Assembly: GCA_025350705.1 (NCBI GenBank)
Contig: JANXXH010000014.1
Coordinates: 1-39,147, forward strand
Length of the DNA: 39,147 nucleotides
Direction: 5' to 3'
From: Gallionella sp.
Lineage (GTDB): Bacteria; Pseudomonadota; Gammaproteobacteria; Burkholderiales; Gallionellaceae
Below, piece by piece: positions 1 to 8,403 of the stretch. The number at the start of each line of letters is the position of its first letter. Position 1 is the stretch's first letter. The notes beneath the pieces were generated by a model, which did not search any database, was not told where the DNA came from, and saw only the letters and a list, made by a program, of their open reading frames with translations. A program made the translations under genes and the position numbers.

Positions 1-527
1 GCGATTTTGAATGAGAGCCAAAGACTAACAATGAAGCCGACAACAACGCCAAAAATTTGCACAACGAGGCTTGTCCATGGACTTCTTGCAAGCCCAGTCC
101 TTGTCCTGCATTTGGTTAACACCTCGTGAACAGCAGCAAATGATGCCTCAGCCCAGTCTTTATTGTCTGATGAAGCAACCAGGATACTGCGTGATGGCTC
201 TTTTGCATCAAGGCAGAGTTCAAGAAAGGCCCCAATGCTTCGGTTTGATGAAATCGCGTCCCCGGTCTCAACGGTGAAAATTATTCGCTCTACTTCGCCT
301 GCCTGATTGAAATACCTTAACAACTCATCAAGAGAGAATACTCGATATCCTTTGTTATCGAAGCGAATGATGTATGAAAAAAATGGACCCTTTCCTTGGG
401 GTACCTTTTCCTTTAGTTCAGCTACAAGCTGCGCGAAACGCTCCGCAAACACGTGGCTGATTTGCATTAACGCTTCAGCATCTGTGGAGACATTTTGAAT
501 GTGCTGATCTCGTAAGTAAAATGCCAT
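1..527 (-). CDS. Hypothetical membrane-anchored protein, 3' end cut by window edge
   Basis: I do not recognise this protein. The minus strand is open from an ATG at 527 to the left edge (175 codons, no stop in the window). A GGGAG ribosome site lies about five bases upstream of the ATG. The translation begins MAFYLRDQHIQNVSTDAEAL and continues as a soluble mixed helix/strand region of about 150 residues. A single hydrophobic segment follows near the cut end (VVQIFGVVVGFIVSLWLSF), so the protein is probably anchored by a C-terminal membrane helix with its N-terminal part in the cytoplasm. No catalytic motif is evident. The gene runs divergently from the ArsR gene at 811. The plus-strand ORFs opposite it are shadows. 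Confidence 0.7.
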   Translation of the reverse strand, partial: MAFYLRDQHIQNVSTDAEALMQISHVFAERFAQLVAELKEKVPQGKGPFFSYIIRFDNKGYRVFSLDELLRYFNQAGEVERIIFTVETGDAISSNRSIGAFLELCLDAKEPSRSILVASSDNKDWAEASFAAVHEVLTKCRTRTGLARSPWTSLVVQIFGVVVGFIVSLWLSFKI

Positions 528-746
528 CGTAACTCCCTATTCAATTTTGGGTATGATCTTGGGACTTTAGCATACCGAGAGAATCTAATCGCCTGAATGC
601 CCGCACATTCCTGCTATGCGCTAAATTCCGCTTTGTGGCAGCGCAATTATCTGTTGATCGTTCCGCCCCGTGCAGGTAACACGGGAGCTACAAATTCATA
701 AGCCCGCAATCTACCACCAAACCCCCACCCACGATAGGGAAGACTC

Positions 747-793
747 TTGACAGCCAACCGTTGTTAGGTGTAATTTACCATTCGGTTAATTAA
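747..793 (+). promoter_or_regulatory. Candidate promoter and operator of the arsR-AHSA1 operon
   Basis: A perfect TTGACA sits at 747-752. A weak -10 (TAATTT, 771-776) follows after 18 bases. The -10 overlaps an inverted repeat TAATT (771-775) / AATTA (788-792), which merges into the palindrome TTAATTAA at 786-793. ArsR-family repressors commonly bind AT-rich imperfect palindromes over their own promoter, so self-repression is a reasonable inference. The start codon at 811 lies 18 bases downstream. The rest of 528-746 shows no gene. Confidence 0.4.
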
Positions 794-810
794 GCGACAG
801 GTCTTTAAAG

Positions 811-1167
811 ATGTCATCCGATCACCTCAGCACCACCTTCGCGGCACTCGCCGACCCGACCCGCCGCGCGATCCTTGCGCGTCTCGCCTCAGGCGAGACA
901 TCGGTCACGGAGCTGGCCGCGCCATTCGAGATGACCACGCCTGCCGTGACCAAGCACCTCAAGGTTCTGGAGCGCGCCGGGCTGATCACGCGCAGCCGCC
1001 AGGCACAGTGGCGACCCTGCCAACTCAATGCGACACCGCTGCACGAGGTGGCCGATTTTATAGAACAGTACCGCCAGTTCTGGGAACAGAGTTTCGACCG
1101 CCTGGATAGTTATCTTCAAACCCTGAAAAAAAAGGAGAAGAAAAATGGACGCAAAAACAAAAAATGA
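811..1167 (+). CDS. ArsR/SmtB-family winged-helix transcriptional regulator
   Basis: A 118-residue DNA-binding protein, the normal length for the ArsR family. The N-terminus (FAALADPTRRAILARLASGE) is the classic first helix pair. Residues about 33-60 (VTELAAPFEMTTPAVTKHLK) form the helix-turn-helix, followed by the wing. The metal-binding ELCVCDL motif of ArsR/SmtB metal sensors is absent, so it belongs to the non-metal SdpR-like branch. That branch is often encoded next to AHSA1/SRPBCC genes, as here. The lysine-rich C-terminus (KKKEKKNGRKNKK) is read through the ribosome site of the next gene. The two ORFs overlap by 23 bases, which points to translational coupling. It probably represses its own operon; the inducer is unknown. 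Confidence 0.88.
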   Translation: MSSDHLSTTFAALADPTRRAILARLASGETSVTELAAPFEMTTPAVTKHLKVLERAGLITRSRQAQWRPCQLNATPLHEVADFIEQYRQFWEQSFDRLDSYLQTLKKKEKKNGRKNKK

Positions 1168-2128
1168 TTCAGCCAGCACCGCCGACCGCGAGATGGTCAT
1201 CACGCGCATCGTCGATGCGCCGCGCGAACTGGTGTGGGAAGCGATGACCAACCCGAAGCACGTAGTGAACTGGTGGGGTCCGAACGGCTTTACCAATACT
1301 TTGGAAAAAATGGATTTCCGCGTGGGCGGCGTATGGAAGCACGTGATGCACGGCCCCGATGGCAATGACTATCCCAACTTCAGCACCTTCACCGCCATCG
1401 TCAAACCGGAGCGCATCGAGTTTTTGCATGGCGGCACCAGCAAGGGCGACCCCGCCGTGCAATTCGATGCGACGTGGACTTTCGAGGCGCTGGGCAACCA
1501 GACCAGAGTGACCATACGAGCGGTCTTCCCGACAGTCGAGGCGTGTGACATCACGGTTAAAGTCTATAACGCGATAGAGGGCGGCAAGCAAACGTTGGCG
1601 CGCCTTGCGGACTACCTGCTCACTATGTCTGCCGGCAAAGACGGAATGGCTGCCGGCAAAGCCGATCTCGTCCTCACCCGCATCTTCGATGCGCCGCGCG
1701 AATTGGTGTGGGAAGCGCTGACAAATCCCGAGCACCTGATGCGCTGGTGGGCTCCGAAGGGCTGCACCACACCCTTCTGCAAAGTCGACCTGCGCATTGG
1801 GGGTAAGTTTCTCTACTGCATGCGGCTGCCCGAAGGCCGCGACATCTGGGGCATGGGCATCTATCGCGAAATCGTAGCGCCTTCGCTCCTGGTCTACACC
1901 GACAGCTTTGCAGATGCGCAAGGTGATCCGGTGCCGCCAGAACATTACGGCATGAGCGCCGGCCACCCGACCGAAACCCTTGTGACCATGAGCTTCGAAG
2001 AGCATGAAGGCAAAACCCGGCTCACGCTGCGGCATGGCATCCCTGAATCGGTCGAGGAGCGCAAAGGCACTGAACAAGGCTGGAGCGAGATGCTGGACCG
2101 GCTCGCCGAAGACCTGGCAAAGGCCTGA
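1145..2128 (+). CDS. Tandem-domain AHSA1/SRPBCC protein
   Basis: The protein has 327 residues and two consecutive SRPBCC (START-like, AHSA1/CalC) domains, at about 18-160 and 172-326. Each opens with the family signature: APRELVWEAMTNPKHVVNWW in the first and APRELVWEALTNPEHLMRWW in the second. Ordinary members have one domain of about 150 residues, so this is a duplication or fusion. The second copy resembles the single-domain protein at 3207 (shared IWGMGIYREIV / MWGKFVYREIV-type stretch), which suggests local duplication. SRPBCC folds hold a deep hydrophobic ligand pocket; no enzymatic residue set can be assigned. The ATG follows AAGGAG and lies inside the end of the arsR gene. A cytoplasmic location is likely because there is no signal peptide or membrane helix. 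Confidence 0.88.
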   Translation: MDAKTKNDSASTADREMVITRIVDAPRELVWEAMTNPKHVVNWWGPNGFTNTLEKMDFRVGGVWKHVMHGPDGNDYPNFSTFTAIVKPERIEFLHGGTSKGDPAVQFDATWTFEALGNQTRVTIRAVFPTVEACDITVKVYNAIEGGKQTLARLADYLLTMSAGKDGMAAGKADLVLTRIFDAPRELVWEALTNPEHLMRWWAPKGCTTPFCKVDLRIGGKFLYCMRLPEGRDIWGMGIYREIVAPSLLVYTDSFADAQGDPVPPEHYGMSAGHPTETLVTMSFEEHEGKTRLTLRHGIPESVEERKGTEQGWSEMLDRLAEDLAKA

Positions 2129-2170
2129 TCGCGCATATTCACCATCAACCTCACTTAAAGGACACCGACC

Positions 2171-2683
2171 GTGAATACCGTTTACCATTTCAACCCCAAG
2201 CTTGATCTCACATTCGAGCGCATCGTCGATGTGCCCAAGGAACTCGTTTGGCAAGCATGGACACAACCGCACCATCTCAAACAATGGTTCTGCCCTCTAC
2301 CATGGACGACAATAGATTGCGAAATCGATCTGCGTCCCGGCGGGATTTTTCGCACCGTGATGCGTTCACCGGAGGGGCAGGAATTCCCCGGTAGCGGCTG
2401 CTATCTTGAAGTGGTCGAAAATGAAAAACTGGTCTGGACGAATGCGCTCGGCCCCGGTTACCGCCCTGCTCCCACGCCTGTCGCCGAGGCGAATGCACAA
2501 CTCGAATTTTTCTTCACCGCAATGGTCACTTTGGCCGCGCACGGCAGCGGCACAAAATACACCGCAACGGTCATCCATGCCGATGAAGCCGGGTGCAAGA
2601 AACACGCGGCGATGGGATTCAAAGAAGGCTGGGGCAAGGCGCTCGATCAACTGGTTGCCCTCGCAAAAAAAATGCCGGCGTAA
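2171..2683 (+). CDS. AHSA1/SRPBCC domain protein
   Basis: A 170-residue single-domain member of the AHSA1-like SRPBCC family. The signature is [20 protein letters not shown] near residue 22, then the strand-rich pocket region ([20 protein letters not shown]), and a C-terminal helix ([19 protein letters not shown]) that closes the cavity in this fold. The start is GTG, placed eight bases after AAAGGA. It lies 42 bases after the double-domain gene in the same direction, so it is probably co-transcribed. The ligand is unknown. No signal peptide is present. Confidence 0.85.
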   Translation: MNTVYHFNPKLDLTFERIVDVPKELVWQAWTQPHHLKQWFCPLPWTTIDCEIDLRPGGIFRTVMRSPEGQEFPGSGCYLEVVENEKLVWTNALGPGYRPAPTPVAEANAQLEFFFTAMVTLAAHGSGTKYTATVIHADEAGCKKHAAMGFKEGWGKALDQLVALAKKMPA

Positions 2684-2724
2684 AATTGGACGAATCGATT
2701 CAACTCAGTCAGGGAGGAATGCAT

Positions 2725-3147
2725 ATGAAACCTCGAATCACCATGATTACCATCGGCGTGGATGATCTGGAGCGGGCGCTTCGATTCTATCGCGATGGCC
2801 TTGGCCTGAAGACGGAAGGCATTTTCGGCACTGAATTCGAATATGGTGCAGTTGCCTTCTTTGACTTGCAGGCTGGGCTGAAGCTGGCAATCTGGCCGCG
2901 CAAGAGCCTCGCCCAAGATTCGGGGCTTGCGCTATCCAGCCCGAGTCCCACAGAGTTCACACTCGGGCATAATGTCTCGTCCAAGGCAGAAGTTGATGCG
3001 GTCATGGAGCAGGCAAGAAAAGCGGGCGCCATGATCGTCAAGCCAGCTCAGGAAACATTTTGGGGCGGTTACGCGGGCTACTTCTCGGATCCCGACCGGC
3101 ATCTGTGGGAGGTCGTGTGGAATCCGCAGCTTCTGCCTGAGGATTAA
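2725..3147 (+). CDS. VOC (glyoxalase/bleomycin-resistance) family protein
   Basis: A 140-residue protein with the paired beta-alpha-beta-beta-beta modules of the vicinal oxygen chelate superfamily. The N-terminal strand and helix read TMITIGVDDLERALRFYRDG. The second module ends in GYAGYFSDPDRHLWEVVWNP, whose final Glu is the usual metal-ligand position. I chose the ATG at 2725 because GGGAGG at 2712-2717 is seven bases upstream. The in-frame ATG at 2719 is too close to that site, and the frame further upstream lies over the preceding gene. The gene sits between two AHSA1 genes, a combination often seen in ArsR-AHSA1-VOC clusters. Substrate and metal are unknown. Confidence 0.85.
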   Translation: MKPRITMITIGVDDLERALRFYRDGLGLKTEGIFGTEFEYGAVAFFDLQAGLKLAIWPRKSLAQDSGLALSSPSPTEFTLGHNVSSKAEVDAVMEQARKAGAMIVKPAQETFWGGYAGYFSDPDRHLWEVVWNPQLLPED

Positions 3148-3206
3148 TGCACAACAATACGACGCATCGGACGGCCCTGATGGGCCATTACAAAAGGAGA
3201 GGAAAC

Positions 3207-3704
3207 ATGAATGAAAAAAATAAAGAGTTCGTCATCTCGCGCGAATTCGATGTGCCGCGCGAGTTGATGTTCAAGGTATGGACCGACCCGGAGCACATGC
3301 AGCGCTGGTGGGGGCCGAAAGATTTCAAGGTGATACACAGCAAGATGGATCTCCGCCCCGGCGGGGTCTACCTTTACGGCATCCGCTCCCCCGACGGACA
3401 GGACATGTGGGGCAAGTTCGTTTACCGCGAAATCGTGAAGCCGGAGCGCATCGTGTTCGTCAATTCATTTTCGGATGAGAGCGGCGGCATAACACGTCAC
3501 CCGATGAGCCCGACCTGGCCGCTGGAATTGCTCAGCACAATCACGTTCACCGAACAGGCAGGCAAGACGACTGTCACAGTGCGCTGGCTGCCGCTGAACG
3601 CGACCGAAGAGGAGCGCAACACTTTCGAGGCCGGGTTCGATTCGATGCAACAAGGCTGGGGCGGAACGCTGGATCAGCTTGCCGGTTACTTGGCGAAGGC
3701 TTGA
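3207..3704 (+). CDS. AHSA1/SRPBCC domain protein
   Basis: A 165-residue single SRPBCC domain, the fourth such domain in the cluster. The signature is PRELMFKVWTDPEHMQRWWG, followed by KMDLRPGGVYLYGIRSPDGQ and a closing helix GWGGTLDQLAGYLAKA. The frame is open upstream to 3147, but the ATG at 3207 has a strong AAAAGGAGAGG upstream, so I place the start there. It is closely similar to the second domain of the 1145-2128 gene. It is the last gene of the group. A GC-rich imperfect hairpin (CCCCC/GGGGG, about 3747-3759) lies after it, but the T-run is ten bases further on, so a terminator is uncertain. Confidence 0.86.
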   Translation: MNEKNKEFVISREFDVPRELMFKVWTDPEHMQRWWGPKDFKVIHSKMDLRPGGVYLYGIRSPDGQDMWGKFVYREIVKPERIVFVNSFSDESGGITRHPMSPTWPLELLSTITFTEQAGKTTVTVRWLPLNATEEERNTFEAGFDSMQQGWGGTLDQLAGYLAKA

Positions 3705-3822
3705 TGCACCCTTGAGTCTCCAACACCATAGTTACAGGACGAGCTGCCCCCGCAGGGGGAGTCATCAATATTTTTTCGCCCTGCTCTGAATACTGTTTGC
3801 GCCCCGTTAGCGCGATTGGTTC

Positions 3823-3853
3823 GGATCAATTCGCGATTTTTATGGATCAATTC
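3823..3853 (+). repeat. Pair of 10-bp direct repeats, 21 bp apart, upstream of bcp
   Basis: GGATCAATTC occurs at 3823-3832 and again at 3844-3853. The start-to-start distance is 21 bases, two helical turns, so both copies face the same side of the DNA. The pair lies about 75-105 bases upstream of the peroxiredoxin start. It could be a binding site for a tandem-acting regulator. No protein can be named. Confidence 0.3.
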
Positions 3854-3928
3854 TTTGGCGCGGCATCATGATGCTTGCCTTTAGTGCGTTTTTTGACAAG
3901 AATGTCATCCTCTTTAGCGAATTCACTT

Positions 3929-4387
3929 ATGTCAGAAAACACAGTTGCAGATTTTTCCCTGCCCGCCACGGGCGATCAGACCTTCACCCTATCCGGCGCG
4001 CGCGGCAAACATCTGGTCATTTATTTTTACCCCAAGGACAATACGCCGGGTTGCACCACCGAGGCGCAGCAGTTCCGCGATCTGTATGCCAAATTCAAAA
4101 AAGTGCATTGCGAGGTAGTAGGGATTTCGCGCGACAGCCTCAAGTCGCACGAGAATTTCAAGGCCAGGTTCACGCTGCCGTTCGCGCTGCTTTCGGATAC
4201 CGATGAAATAGCGTGCAATCTGTTCGGTGTGATCAAACAGAAGAATATGTATGGCAAGCTAGTACGCGGCATCGAACGCAGCACCTTCGTGTTCGATAAA
4301 GCTGGCATACTACGTAAGGAATGGCGCGGCCTCAAGGCTGATGGCCACGCGCAGGAAGTACTGGATTTCGTAACAACCCTCAACTAA
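3929..4387 (+). CDS. bcp: Thiol peroxidase of the Bcp/PrxQ peroxiredoxin family
   Basis: A 152-residue cytoplasmic peroxiredoxin that reduces hydroperoxides at a cysteine thiolate. The AhpC/TSA thioredoxin fold is clear: YFYPKDNTPGCTTEAQQF carries the peroxidatic Cys42 with the upstream Thr/Pro environment. The resolving Cys five residues later in many Bcp proteins is replaced by Gln47. Cys61 and Cys96 remain as other possible partners, so it may work as a 1-Cys enzyme. The frame is open upstream (ATG at 3902 also possible), but family length and the MSENTVADFSLPATG start favour 3929; no good ribosome site is seen. The phoH gene begins nine bases after its stop, so it heads the housekeeping operon. 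A second, exported Bcp-like protein is at 36131-36685. Confidence 0.9.
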   Translation: MSENTVADFSLPATGDQTFTLSGARGKHLVIYFYPKDNTPGCTTEAQQFRDLYAKFKKVHCEVVGISRDSLKSHENFKARFTLPFALLSDTDEIACNLFGVIKQKNMYGKLVRGIERSTFVFDKAGILRKEWRGLKADGHAQEVLDFVTTLN

Positions 4388-4396
4388 AGGAAAGTC

Positions 4397-5800
4397 ATGT
4401 CTCCACGCAATAAAACCGACATCAAGCTGTTTGTGCTGGACACCAACGTGTTGTTGCATGACCCGACCAGCTTGTTCCGTTTTGAGGAACACGACATTTG
4501 CCTGCCGATGTTCGTGCTGGAGGAACTGGACAACAAGAAAAAGGGCATGACCGAAGTCGCAAGGAATGCGCGACAAGCCAGCCGCTTCCTGGATCAGATC
4601 GTCAGTGATGCCCCACACAAGATAGAAGAAGGCATCGCACTCGAATCCGCCGCGCACAAGAACTGCACTGGGCGTTTATTCCTGCAAACCAGTTTCGTGA
4701 AATATGAGTTGCCTCAGAATTTAGAGCTGGGCAAAGCCGACAACGCGATACTCGGCGTCGTCATCGGCCTGCAAAAACAACAGCCGGAACGTTCGGTGAT
4801 CCTGGTCAGCAAGGACATCAACATGCGCATCAAGGCGCGCGCGCTGGGTCTGGAAGCGCAGGACTATTTCAACGACAAGGTACTGGAAGACAGCGACCTG
4901 CTCTACACCGGCGTGTTGCCATTACCGGAAGATTTCTGGGAGCGTCATGACAAGGACATGAAGTCGTGGCAGAAGGAAGGCCACACTTATTACCAGATAA
5001 CCGGCCCGCTATGCGCGGCATTCTTCGTCAATCAATTCGTCTATCAGGAAAATGGCGTCGATCCGTTTTATGCCGTGGTGCTGGAGCAGAACGACCAGAC
5101 CGCCCTGCTGCGCACGCTGACCGATTACACCCACAGCAAGAACAACGTGTGGGGTATCACCGCGCGCAACCGCGAGCAGAACTTCGTGCTCAATCTGCTG
5201 ATGAATCCCGACATCGACTTCGTCACATTATTGGGACAGGCCGGCACCGGGAAAACCCTGCTGACACTGGCCGCTGGCCTGTTGCAGACGCTGGAAAACA
5301 AGCTGTATTCCGAGATCATCATCACCCGCGTGACGGTCCCGGTCGGCGAAGATATCGGGTTCCTGCCAGGCACCGAAGAGGAAAAGATGACCCCGTGGAT
5401 GGGTGCGCTGGAAGACAACCTCGATGTATTGAATAAATCCGACGATGAAGGCGGCGATTGGGGACGTGCAGCAACGCGCGATCTGATACGCTCGCGGATC
5501 AAGGTAAAATCGCTCAACTTCATGCGCGGTCGCACATTCCTCAACAAATATGTGATTATCGACGAGGCGCAAAACCTGACACCCAAACAAATGAAGACGC
5601 TGGTCACCCGCGCTGGTCCCGGCACCAAGGTGGTGTGCATGGGCAACATCGCCCAGATCGATACGCCTTATCTTACCGAAGGCAGTTCCGGTCTGACCTA
5701 TGTGGTGGACCGCTTCAAGGGCTGGGCGCACGGCGGGCACGTCACGTTGATGCGAGGCGAACGCTCGAGGTTGGCGGATTATGCTGGCGAGGTGCTGTAG
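4397..5800 (+). CDS. PIN-domain PhoH family ATPase/ribonuclease
   Basis: A 467-residue protein with two domains. Residues about 10-150 are a PIN nuclease domain with its acidic set intact: VLDTNVLLHDP, the Glu pair in VLEELDNKKKG, KADNAILG and SKDINMRIKA. Residues about 250-467 are a PhoH P-loop domain with Walker A GQAGTGKT near 282 and Walker B YVIIDEAQN near 385. This is the long PIN-PhoH (PhoH2/YlaK-like) architecture, not the short PhoH. Characterised relatives couple ATP-dependent RNA unwinding with RNA cleavage; activity here is inferred. AAAGGA precedes the ATG. msrB follows after six bases. Confidence 0.92.
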   Translation: MSPRNKTDIKLFVLDTNVLLHDPTSLFRFEEHDICLPMFVLEELDNKKKGMTEVARNARQASRFLDQIVSDAPHKIEEGIALESAAHKNCTGRLFLQTSFVKYELPQNLELGKADNAILGVVIGLQKQQPERSVILVSKDINMRIKARALGLEAQDYFNDKVLEDSDLLYTGVLPLPEDFWERHDKDMKSWQKEGHTYYQITGPLCAAFFVNQFVYQENGVDPFYAVVLEQNDQTALLRTLTDYTHSKNNVWGITARNREQNFVLNLLMNPDIDFVTLLGQAGTGKTLLTLAAGLLQTLENKLYSEIIITRVTVPVGEDIGFLPGTEEEKMTPWMGALEDNLDVLNKSDDEGGDWGRAATRDLIRSRIKVKSLNFMRGRTFLNKYVIIDEAQNLTPKQMKTLVTRAGPGTKVVCMGNIAQIDTPYLTEGSSGLTYVVDRFKGWAHGGHVTLMRGERSRLADYAGEVL

Positions 5801-5806
5801 GAACTG

Positions 5807-6223
5807 ATGGATAAACCCGTTGAAAAATCCGATGCCGAATGGCGCAACGAACTCACGCCCGAGCAATACCAGGTGTGCCGCCAGTGCGGCACTGAACCGC
5901 CGTTTACAGGCGCATATTGGGATTGCCATGATGCGGGAACTTACCGCTGCGTGTGCTGCGGAAACGCACTTTTCGATTCCAAAACAAAATTCGATTCCGG
6001 CAGCGGATGGCCGAGTTTCTGGCAACCCTTTAAACCCGAAAACGTCATGTCGCGCACCGACACCAGTCACGGCATGAAACGCATCGAAGTATGCTGCAAA
6101 CAATGCGGCGCACACCTCGGCCATATATTCCCAGACGGACCGCAACCCACCGGGTTACGCTATTGCATCAACTCTGCGGCGCTGATGCTCGACAAAAATC
6201 AACCTCTACCGCCCTCGCCATGA
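5807..6223 (+). CDS. msrB: Peptide-methionine (R)-S-oxide reductase MsrB
   Basis: A 138-residue enzyme that reduces the R-sulfoxide of methionine in damaged proteins. The zinc site is formed by two CxxC pairs, Cys48/Cys51 and Cys97/Cys100. The substrate pocket shows SGSGWPSFW and [12 protein letters not shown], and the catalytic cysteine is Cys120 in RYCINSAAL. Family members that recycle through an internal disulfide have a Cys in the GCGWPSF position; here it is Ser66, so recycling must use another thiol. The ATG is six bases after the phoH stop, and its own stop overlaps the yciB start (ATGA). No signal peptide, so cytoplasmic. It fits the oxidative-stress flavour of this operon. Confidence 0.95.
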   Translation: MDKPVEKSDAEWRNELTPEQYQVCRQCGTEPPFTGAYWDCHDAGTYRCVCCGNALFDSKTKFDSGSGWPSFWQPFKPENVMSRTDTSHGMKRIEVCCKQCGAHLGHIFPDGPQPTGLRYCINSAALMLDKNQPLPPSP

Positions 6224-6762
6224 AACTGCTGTTCGATTTATTCCCCGTCCTGCTATTCTTTGTCGCCTTCAAGTTTCAGGGCATTTATGTCGCCACGGCA
6301 GTAGCGATAGCCGCGACCATTATCCAGATCGTCTGGACCAAATTTCGGCACGGCAAGGTCGACACAATGTTATGGGTAACCTTTGCCGTCGTCAGCATAT
6401 TCGGCGGTGCGACCTTGCTGTTGCATGACGAGAGCTTCATCAAGTTGAAACCTTCCGTGCTGTACTGGGTATTTTCCGCAATCTTGCTGTTCTCGAACTG
6501 GCTGTTTAACAAAAACCTGATGCGCACCTTGCTGCATGAGAAAATCGCCCTGCCAGTGCATGCTTGGAATCGTCTCAACCTGAGCTGGAGCTTGTTCTTT
6601 GCCGTGCTTGGTTTTATCAATTTGTATGTGGCATTCAACTACTCGACCGACGCCTGGGTGAATTTCAAACTGTTCGGCTTCACCGGGTTGATGCTGGTGT
6701 TCATCCTGGCGCAAGGCCTGTGGCTGTCGAAATATGTGGATGAAAAGAAAGAACATAACTAA
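6220..6762 (+). CDS. yciB: Inner-membrane septation protein A (YciB/IspZ family)
   Basis: A 180-residue polytopic protein with about five membrane helices. The family start [18 protein letters not shown] is well kept, as are [17 protein letters not shown] and the central segment around [14 protein letters not shown]. YciB is linked in enterobacteria to cell-envelope synthesis and division; the molecular activity is not settled. I use the ATG at 6220 because it overlaps the msrB stop as ATGA and gives the usual family length; the frame open from 6091 is the msrB shadow. yciI follows after 14 bases. Confidence 0.94.
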   Translation: MKLLFDLFPVLLFFVAFKFQGIYVATAVAIAATIIQIVWTKFRHGKVDTMLWVTFAVVSIFGGATLLLHDESFIKLKPSVLYWVFSAILLFSNWLFNKNLMRTLLHEKIALPVHAWNRLNLSWSLFFAVLGFINLYVAFNYSTDAWVNFKLFGFTGLMLVFILAQGLWLSKYVDEKKEHN

Positions 6763-6776
6763 TGAAAGCTTTATAG

Positions 6777-7079
6777 ATGTGGTACGCAATCATCGGGCAA
6801 GATGTGCCGAACAGTTTGGACAAACGCCTGGCGGCTCGACCCGCGCATGTTGCGCGCTTGCAAGAACTACAGAACCAGGGTCGCCTGCTGCTGGCAGGCC
6901 CGTTCCCTGCGGTGGATGCCGTTGATCCGGGCGCGGCGGGTTTCACCGGCAGCCTGATCGTCGCCGAATTTGCTTCATTGCAAGCCGCACAAGACTGGGC
7001 AAAAGCTGATCCTTACATCACGGCAGGTGTATACGCCGACGTTCGAGTGCAGCCGTTCAGAAAAACCTTCCCTCAATGA
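6777..7079 (+). CDS. yciI: YciI-family protein
   Basis: A 100-residue protein of the YciI/YCII family, a small ferredoxin-like dimeric fold. Recognisable parts are the N-terminal strand [10 protein letters not shown], the [20 protein letters not shown] helix with the conserved His24, AGPFPAVD, and [17 protein letters not shown] near the end. A His-Asp pair has been proposed as a catalytic dyad in the family, but the reaction in cells is unknown. It sits directly behind yciB, as in many proteobacteria. Its stop overlaps the start of the BolA-like gene (ATGA). Confidence 0.92.
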   Translation: MWYAIIGQDVPNSLDKRLAARPAHVARLQELQNQGRLLLAGPFPAVDAVDPGAAGFTGSLIVAEFASLQAAQDWAKADPYITAGVYADVRVQPFRKTFPQ

Positions 7080-7342
7080 ATGAATGCGAAACAAAGATGC
7101 GCGCGCGACTCGTCATGCTTGATCCGGTGCAGCTGGAAATCATCGACGAAAGCCACAAACACGCCGGACATGCCGGTGCGCGGGACGGCGGCGGACATTA
7201 TGTACTGCGCATCGTCTCGGCGAAGTTTGTCGGCAATAATACGGTTGCGCGTCACCGTATGATATATTCCGCTCTTGGAGAGTTGATGAAGCGCGAAATA
7301 CACGCCCTCACCATACAGGCATATACGCCCGATGAGAATTAG
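7076..7342 (+). CDS. BolA-family protein
   Basis: An 88-residue protein of the BolA/IbaG family. Family marks are the helix [19 protein letters not shown] with conserved His residues, [20 protein letters not shown], and the C-terminal [14 protein letters not shown]. BolA proteins pair with monothiol glutaredoxins in Fe-S cluster handling and some bind DNA; which role applies here cannot be told. The first ATG (7076) overlaps the yciI stop, implying coupling. Nearby genes for protein repair and folding suit a stress-related role. Confidence 0.92.
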   Translation: MNECETKMRARLVMLDPVQLEIIDESHKHAGHAGARDGGGHYVLRIVSAKFVGNNTVARHRMIYSALGELMKREIHALTIQAYTPDEN

Positions 7343-7377
7343 CGGTTAATTTTTAATTTATTGAAGGGAATTCAAGC

Positions 7378-8166
7378 ATGTTGAAAACTGGAAAATTTGC
7401 AGCACTGGCAATATTGAGCGCACTGGCGGTTAACACTGCTTATGCCGAGGACAAATCCGCCGCCATGGTAAATGGCGTTTCCATTCCACAGGCGCGTGTG
7501 GATGTGCGCGTCAAAATGGCTGCAGGACAAGGGCAGCCGGATAGCCCGGAGCTGCGCAAAGCGATCCGTGAAGATATGATCAGTCTCGAGTTGCTGACAC
7601 AGGAAGCAAAAAAAGCAGGAATGGACAAGGATCCCGAGGTCATTCAACAAACTGAACTTGCTGTCCAATCGGTTATGGTCGGTTCATTCGTGCAGGACTA
7701 TGCCAAGAAACATCAGCCCGGCGAAGATCAACTCAAGCAGGAATATGACAAGCTGAAAGTCACTCTCGGCAAAAGCGAATATAACGCGCGCCACATTTTG
7801 GTGGAGACCGAAGATGAAGCCAAAGCCATCATCAAACAACTGGGCAAGAACGGCAAGTTCGACAAGATCGCCAAAGAGAAATCCAAAGATGCCGGCTCCG
7901 CTTCCAAAGGAGGTTCATTGGACTGGGCTGTTCCGACTAATTTCGTTCCGCCTTTTGCCAACGCCCTGCTCAGCCTGAAAAAAGGCGCATACACCAAAGA
8001 GCCCGTGAAAACGCAAGATGGCTGGCATGTCATCAAGCTGGATGATGTACGCGCACTAAAAATACCATCGTACGAAGAACTCAAGCCGCAAATTCAACAG
8101 CGCATGCAGCAGCAAGCCATCCAGGAATATATAGCCGACCTGCGCAGCAAAGCCAAGATCGAGTGA
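7378..8166 (+). CDS. Periplasmic parvulin-type peptidyl-prolyl isomerase
   Basis: A 262-residue exported foldase. A Sec signal peptide covers residues 1-23 (cleavage predicted after NTAYA). It is followed by a SurA-like helical N-terminal part and a rotamase (PpiC) domain at about 135-235: NARHILVETEDEAKAIIKQL, GGSLDWAVPTNFVPPFANAL and QDGWHVIKLDDVR. The C-terminus is a charged helix. It would help fold outer-membrane and periplasmic proteins. The ATG is preceded by AAGGGA. It is the last gene of the bcp-phoH-msrB-yciB-yciI-bolA run and is closed by a strong terminator. It also lies directly upstream of the large surface-protein operon; a functional link is only speculation. Confidence 0.93.
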   Translation: MLKTGKFAALAILSALAVNTAYAEDKSAAMVNGVSIPQARVDVRVKMAAGQGQPDSPELRKAIREDMISLELLTQEAKKAGMDKDPEVIQQTELAVQSVMVGSFVQDYAKKHQPGEDQLKQEYDKLKVTLGKSEYNARHILVETEDEAKAIIKQLGKNGKFDKIAKEKSKDAGSASKGGSLDWAVPTNFVPPFANALLSLKKGAYTKEPVKTQDGWHVIKLDDVRALKIPSYEELKPQIQQRMQQQAIQEYIADLRSKAKIE

Positions 8167-8188
8167 CAATGATCCACCATCAATAAGC

Positions 8189-8222
8189 AAACAAAGGACA
8201 CCTCATGGTGTCCTTTGTTTTT
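8189..8222 (+). terminator. Intrinsic terminator after the parvulin gene
   Basis: A perfect 14-bp stem pairs 8189-8202 with 8207-8220 around a TCAT loop, and a T-run (8218-8222) completes it. It separates the housekeeping operon from the surface-protein operon. Confidence 0.9.
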
Positions 8223-8403
8223 CCAAGGCTTATAGTTGAATGCACTACCCTGCTTAGCTTCGCCGATAACCAGAATTTTTTCTGCGATTTCGTATCGGCA
8301 TATCCTTTTTTAGACGTTATTTCAACAAATTGCGTCAGTTTTTCGTCACCCAGCAACCAACCGCCCTCTCAACACTTAAAAGCCACATTAGAAACGGCAA
8401 CTA

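Noticed and set aside
71-498. Two short plus-strand frames at the left edge
   Set aside because: A continuous minus-strand frame with a good ribosome site and a membrane helix explains the region better.
1169-2284. 371-codon antisense frame over the AHSA1 genes
   Set aside because: The plus-strand frames contain unmistakable SRPBCC motifs; the antisense product has none.
3747-3776. GC-rich inverted repeat as a terminator of the AHSA1 cluster
   Set aside because: The stem is short with mismatches and the T-run is ten bases away, so I do not call it.
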